Origin: an uncultured Paraburkholderia sp.
GTDB taxonomy: Bacteria; Pseudomonadota; Gammaproteobacteria; Burkholderiales; Burkholderiaceae
Length of the DNA: 64,000 bases
Reading direction: 5' to 3'
Assembly (NCBI GenBank): GCA_940746715.1
Contig: CALNWN010000001.1
Coordinates: 62,001 to 126,000 of the forward strand
The position numbers and the translations under genes are program-made. This document shows, piece after piece, positions 63,322 through 64,000 of this stretch (positions within the stretch are counted from its first letter, which is position 1; every line of letters starts with the position of its first letter). The notes beneath the pieces were generated by a model. That model saw only the letters and a program-made list of their open reading frames with translations. It made no database searches and was not told the DNA's origin.

Positions 63322-64000
63322 GTGAATTTCGACGAATATTGCCAGCAAAAAGCGGCGCCGCCAGGATCGAGCATTTACTATGCGCTCCGGCAAGCGCCCG
63401 CAGCCAGTCAACCGCGCCTGACCGCACTGTACGCACTGCGCCGCGAGTTCGAGGAAACGGTCAAGGAAGTCAGCGATCCCGCCATTGGCCGCACGAAGCT
63501 CGCCTGGTGGCAAAACGAACTGGGCGCGCTCGCCTCGGGCTCGCCCACGCACCCGGTTTCGAAAGCGCTGGCAGCCACGCTGCCCGACGTCAAAGCGGAA
63601 TACCCGGCATTGCAGACACTGCTGAGCGGTTTCGAGATGGACCTCGACCAGGCACGCTACCTCGACTACCCGAACTTGCGGCGCTATGTGCAGGCGGTGG
63701 GCGGCACGTTCGCCGGCCTGGTGGCGCGCGCGGCGACCAAGGCCGTGCCGACAGACGGCACGCAGGCACCGGCCTGGTCCGCGCCCTTGGGCGACGCGTT
63801 GCTGCTTGCGCAGCTCGTGGTGGAAACGGGCAACGATGCGCGCCACGGCCGCATCTACATCCCTATTGACGAAATGCAGCGCTTTAATGTGACAGCCGCG
63901 GACCTGATCAATCGAAAATATACCGATGCGTTCACGGAGCTCATGCGCTTTCAGACGAAGCGCGCGCGCGATGCCTTGCATGCCGCGCTCCCTGTGGTGC
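63322..64000 (+). CDS. hpnD: Squalene/phytoene synthase family protein (HpnD-like), 3' end outside window
   Basis: 226 residues visible, from GTG 63322 ((M)NFDEYCQQKAAPPGSS). Family motifs: YALRREFEETVKEVSDP, RTKLAWWQNEL, FEMDLDQARYLDYPNLRRYV and the second aspartate-type motif VVETGNDARHGRIYIP. These enzymes join two farnesyl diphosphates toward hopanoids. The first usual DxxxD motif is replaced by EFEETVKE, as far as I can see normal for this betaproteobacterial subgroup. No lesion in the visible part. Confidence 0.75.
   Translation, partial: MNFDEYCQQKAAPPGSSIYYALRQAPAASQPRLTALYALRREFEETVKEVSDPAIGRTKLAWWQNELGALASGSPTHPVSKALAATLPDVKAEYPALQTLLSGFEMDLDQARYLDYPNLRRYVQAVGGTFAGLVARAATKAVPTDGTQAPAWSAPLGDALLLAQLVVETGNDARHGRIYIPIDEMQRFNVTAADLINRKYTDAFTELMRFQTKRARDALHAALPVV

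Overview
The window looks like a high-GC betaproteobacterium of the Burkholderiaceae (Paraburkholderia/Caballeronia type). The evidence is the very GC-rich third codon positions, the tig-clpP-clpX-lon-hupB-ppiD block, a bolA-parvulin pair beside purL, a pgi/nnrD neighbourhood, an hpnD-like squalene/phytoene synthase, and tRNA genes of that lineage. There is no rRNA operon, CRISPR array, prophage or complete insertion sequence.

The dominant feature is selective gene decay. Housekeeping genes are full length: tatD, holB, tmk, mltG, ygfZ, selO, msrB, yciB, bolA, a parvulin, purL, nnrD, pgi, ppiD, hupB, lon, clpX, clpP and tig. Dispensable genes between them are interrupted: wza, wzb, manC, a DUF4096 protein, a yciI-like gene, a small membrane protein, an mscS-like channel fused to an ATPase remnant, pat, an esterase, an NADPH oxidoreductase, a thiolase, fadJ, an acyl-CoA ligase, a dadA relic, tesA, glxK, marR, DUF3999 and DUF2339. 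By hand I count about 34 lesions: mostly single-base deletions, plus a few insertions, in-frame stops and larger deletions. None falls in roughly 23 kb of housekeeping sequence. This fits early genome erosion, as in recently host-restricted Burkholderia relatives such as leaf-nodule symbionts (inference), better than random sequencing error.

Layout. 1-3.4 kb: remains of an exopolysaccharide locus (wzb-wza leftwards, manC rightwards). 3.6-5.1 kb: a broken DUF4096 'domesticated transposase'. 5.7-9.6 kb: small stress or envelope genes (YciI, PsiF, YSC84-like lipoprotein) and an intact GT4 glycosyltransferase. 9.9-11.7 kb: ATPase and MscS remnants joined in one reading frame, beside an intact Rap1a/Tai-like gene. 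11.9-18.0 kb: ankyrin protein, tatD, pat, holB, tmk, mltG, then divergent ygfZ. 18.2-30.6 kb: NRDE protein and a leftward fatty-acid/CoA catabolic group in which most enzymes are broken, interrupted by a MocR regulator, a DUF2917 gene and a LEA-type lipoprotein. 30.8-34.9 kb: selO, msrB, yciB, bolA and a parvulin. 35-43.5 kb: purL, a dadA relic, nnrD, pgi. 43.6-45.5 kb: ybbA/tesA divergent pair and a small lipoprotein. 45.6-55.1 kb: the proteostasis block with tRNA-Asp and tRNA-Val. 55.5-62.1 kb: four decayed genes (glxK, marR, DUF3999, DUF2339). 62.6-64 kb: a small conserved ORF, tRNA-Leu and the start of hpnD.

Functionally, what survives is DNA replication and nucleotide synthesis, envelope and septum maintenance, folding and proteolysis, and a central glycolytic step. 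Exopolysaccharide synthesis, fatty-acid oxidation, glycerate use, D-amino-acid oxidation and several membrane functions appear to be going or gone.
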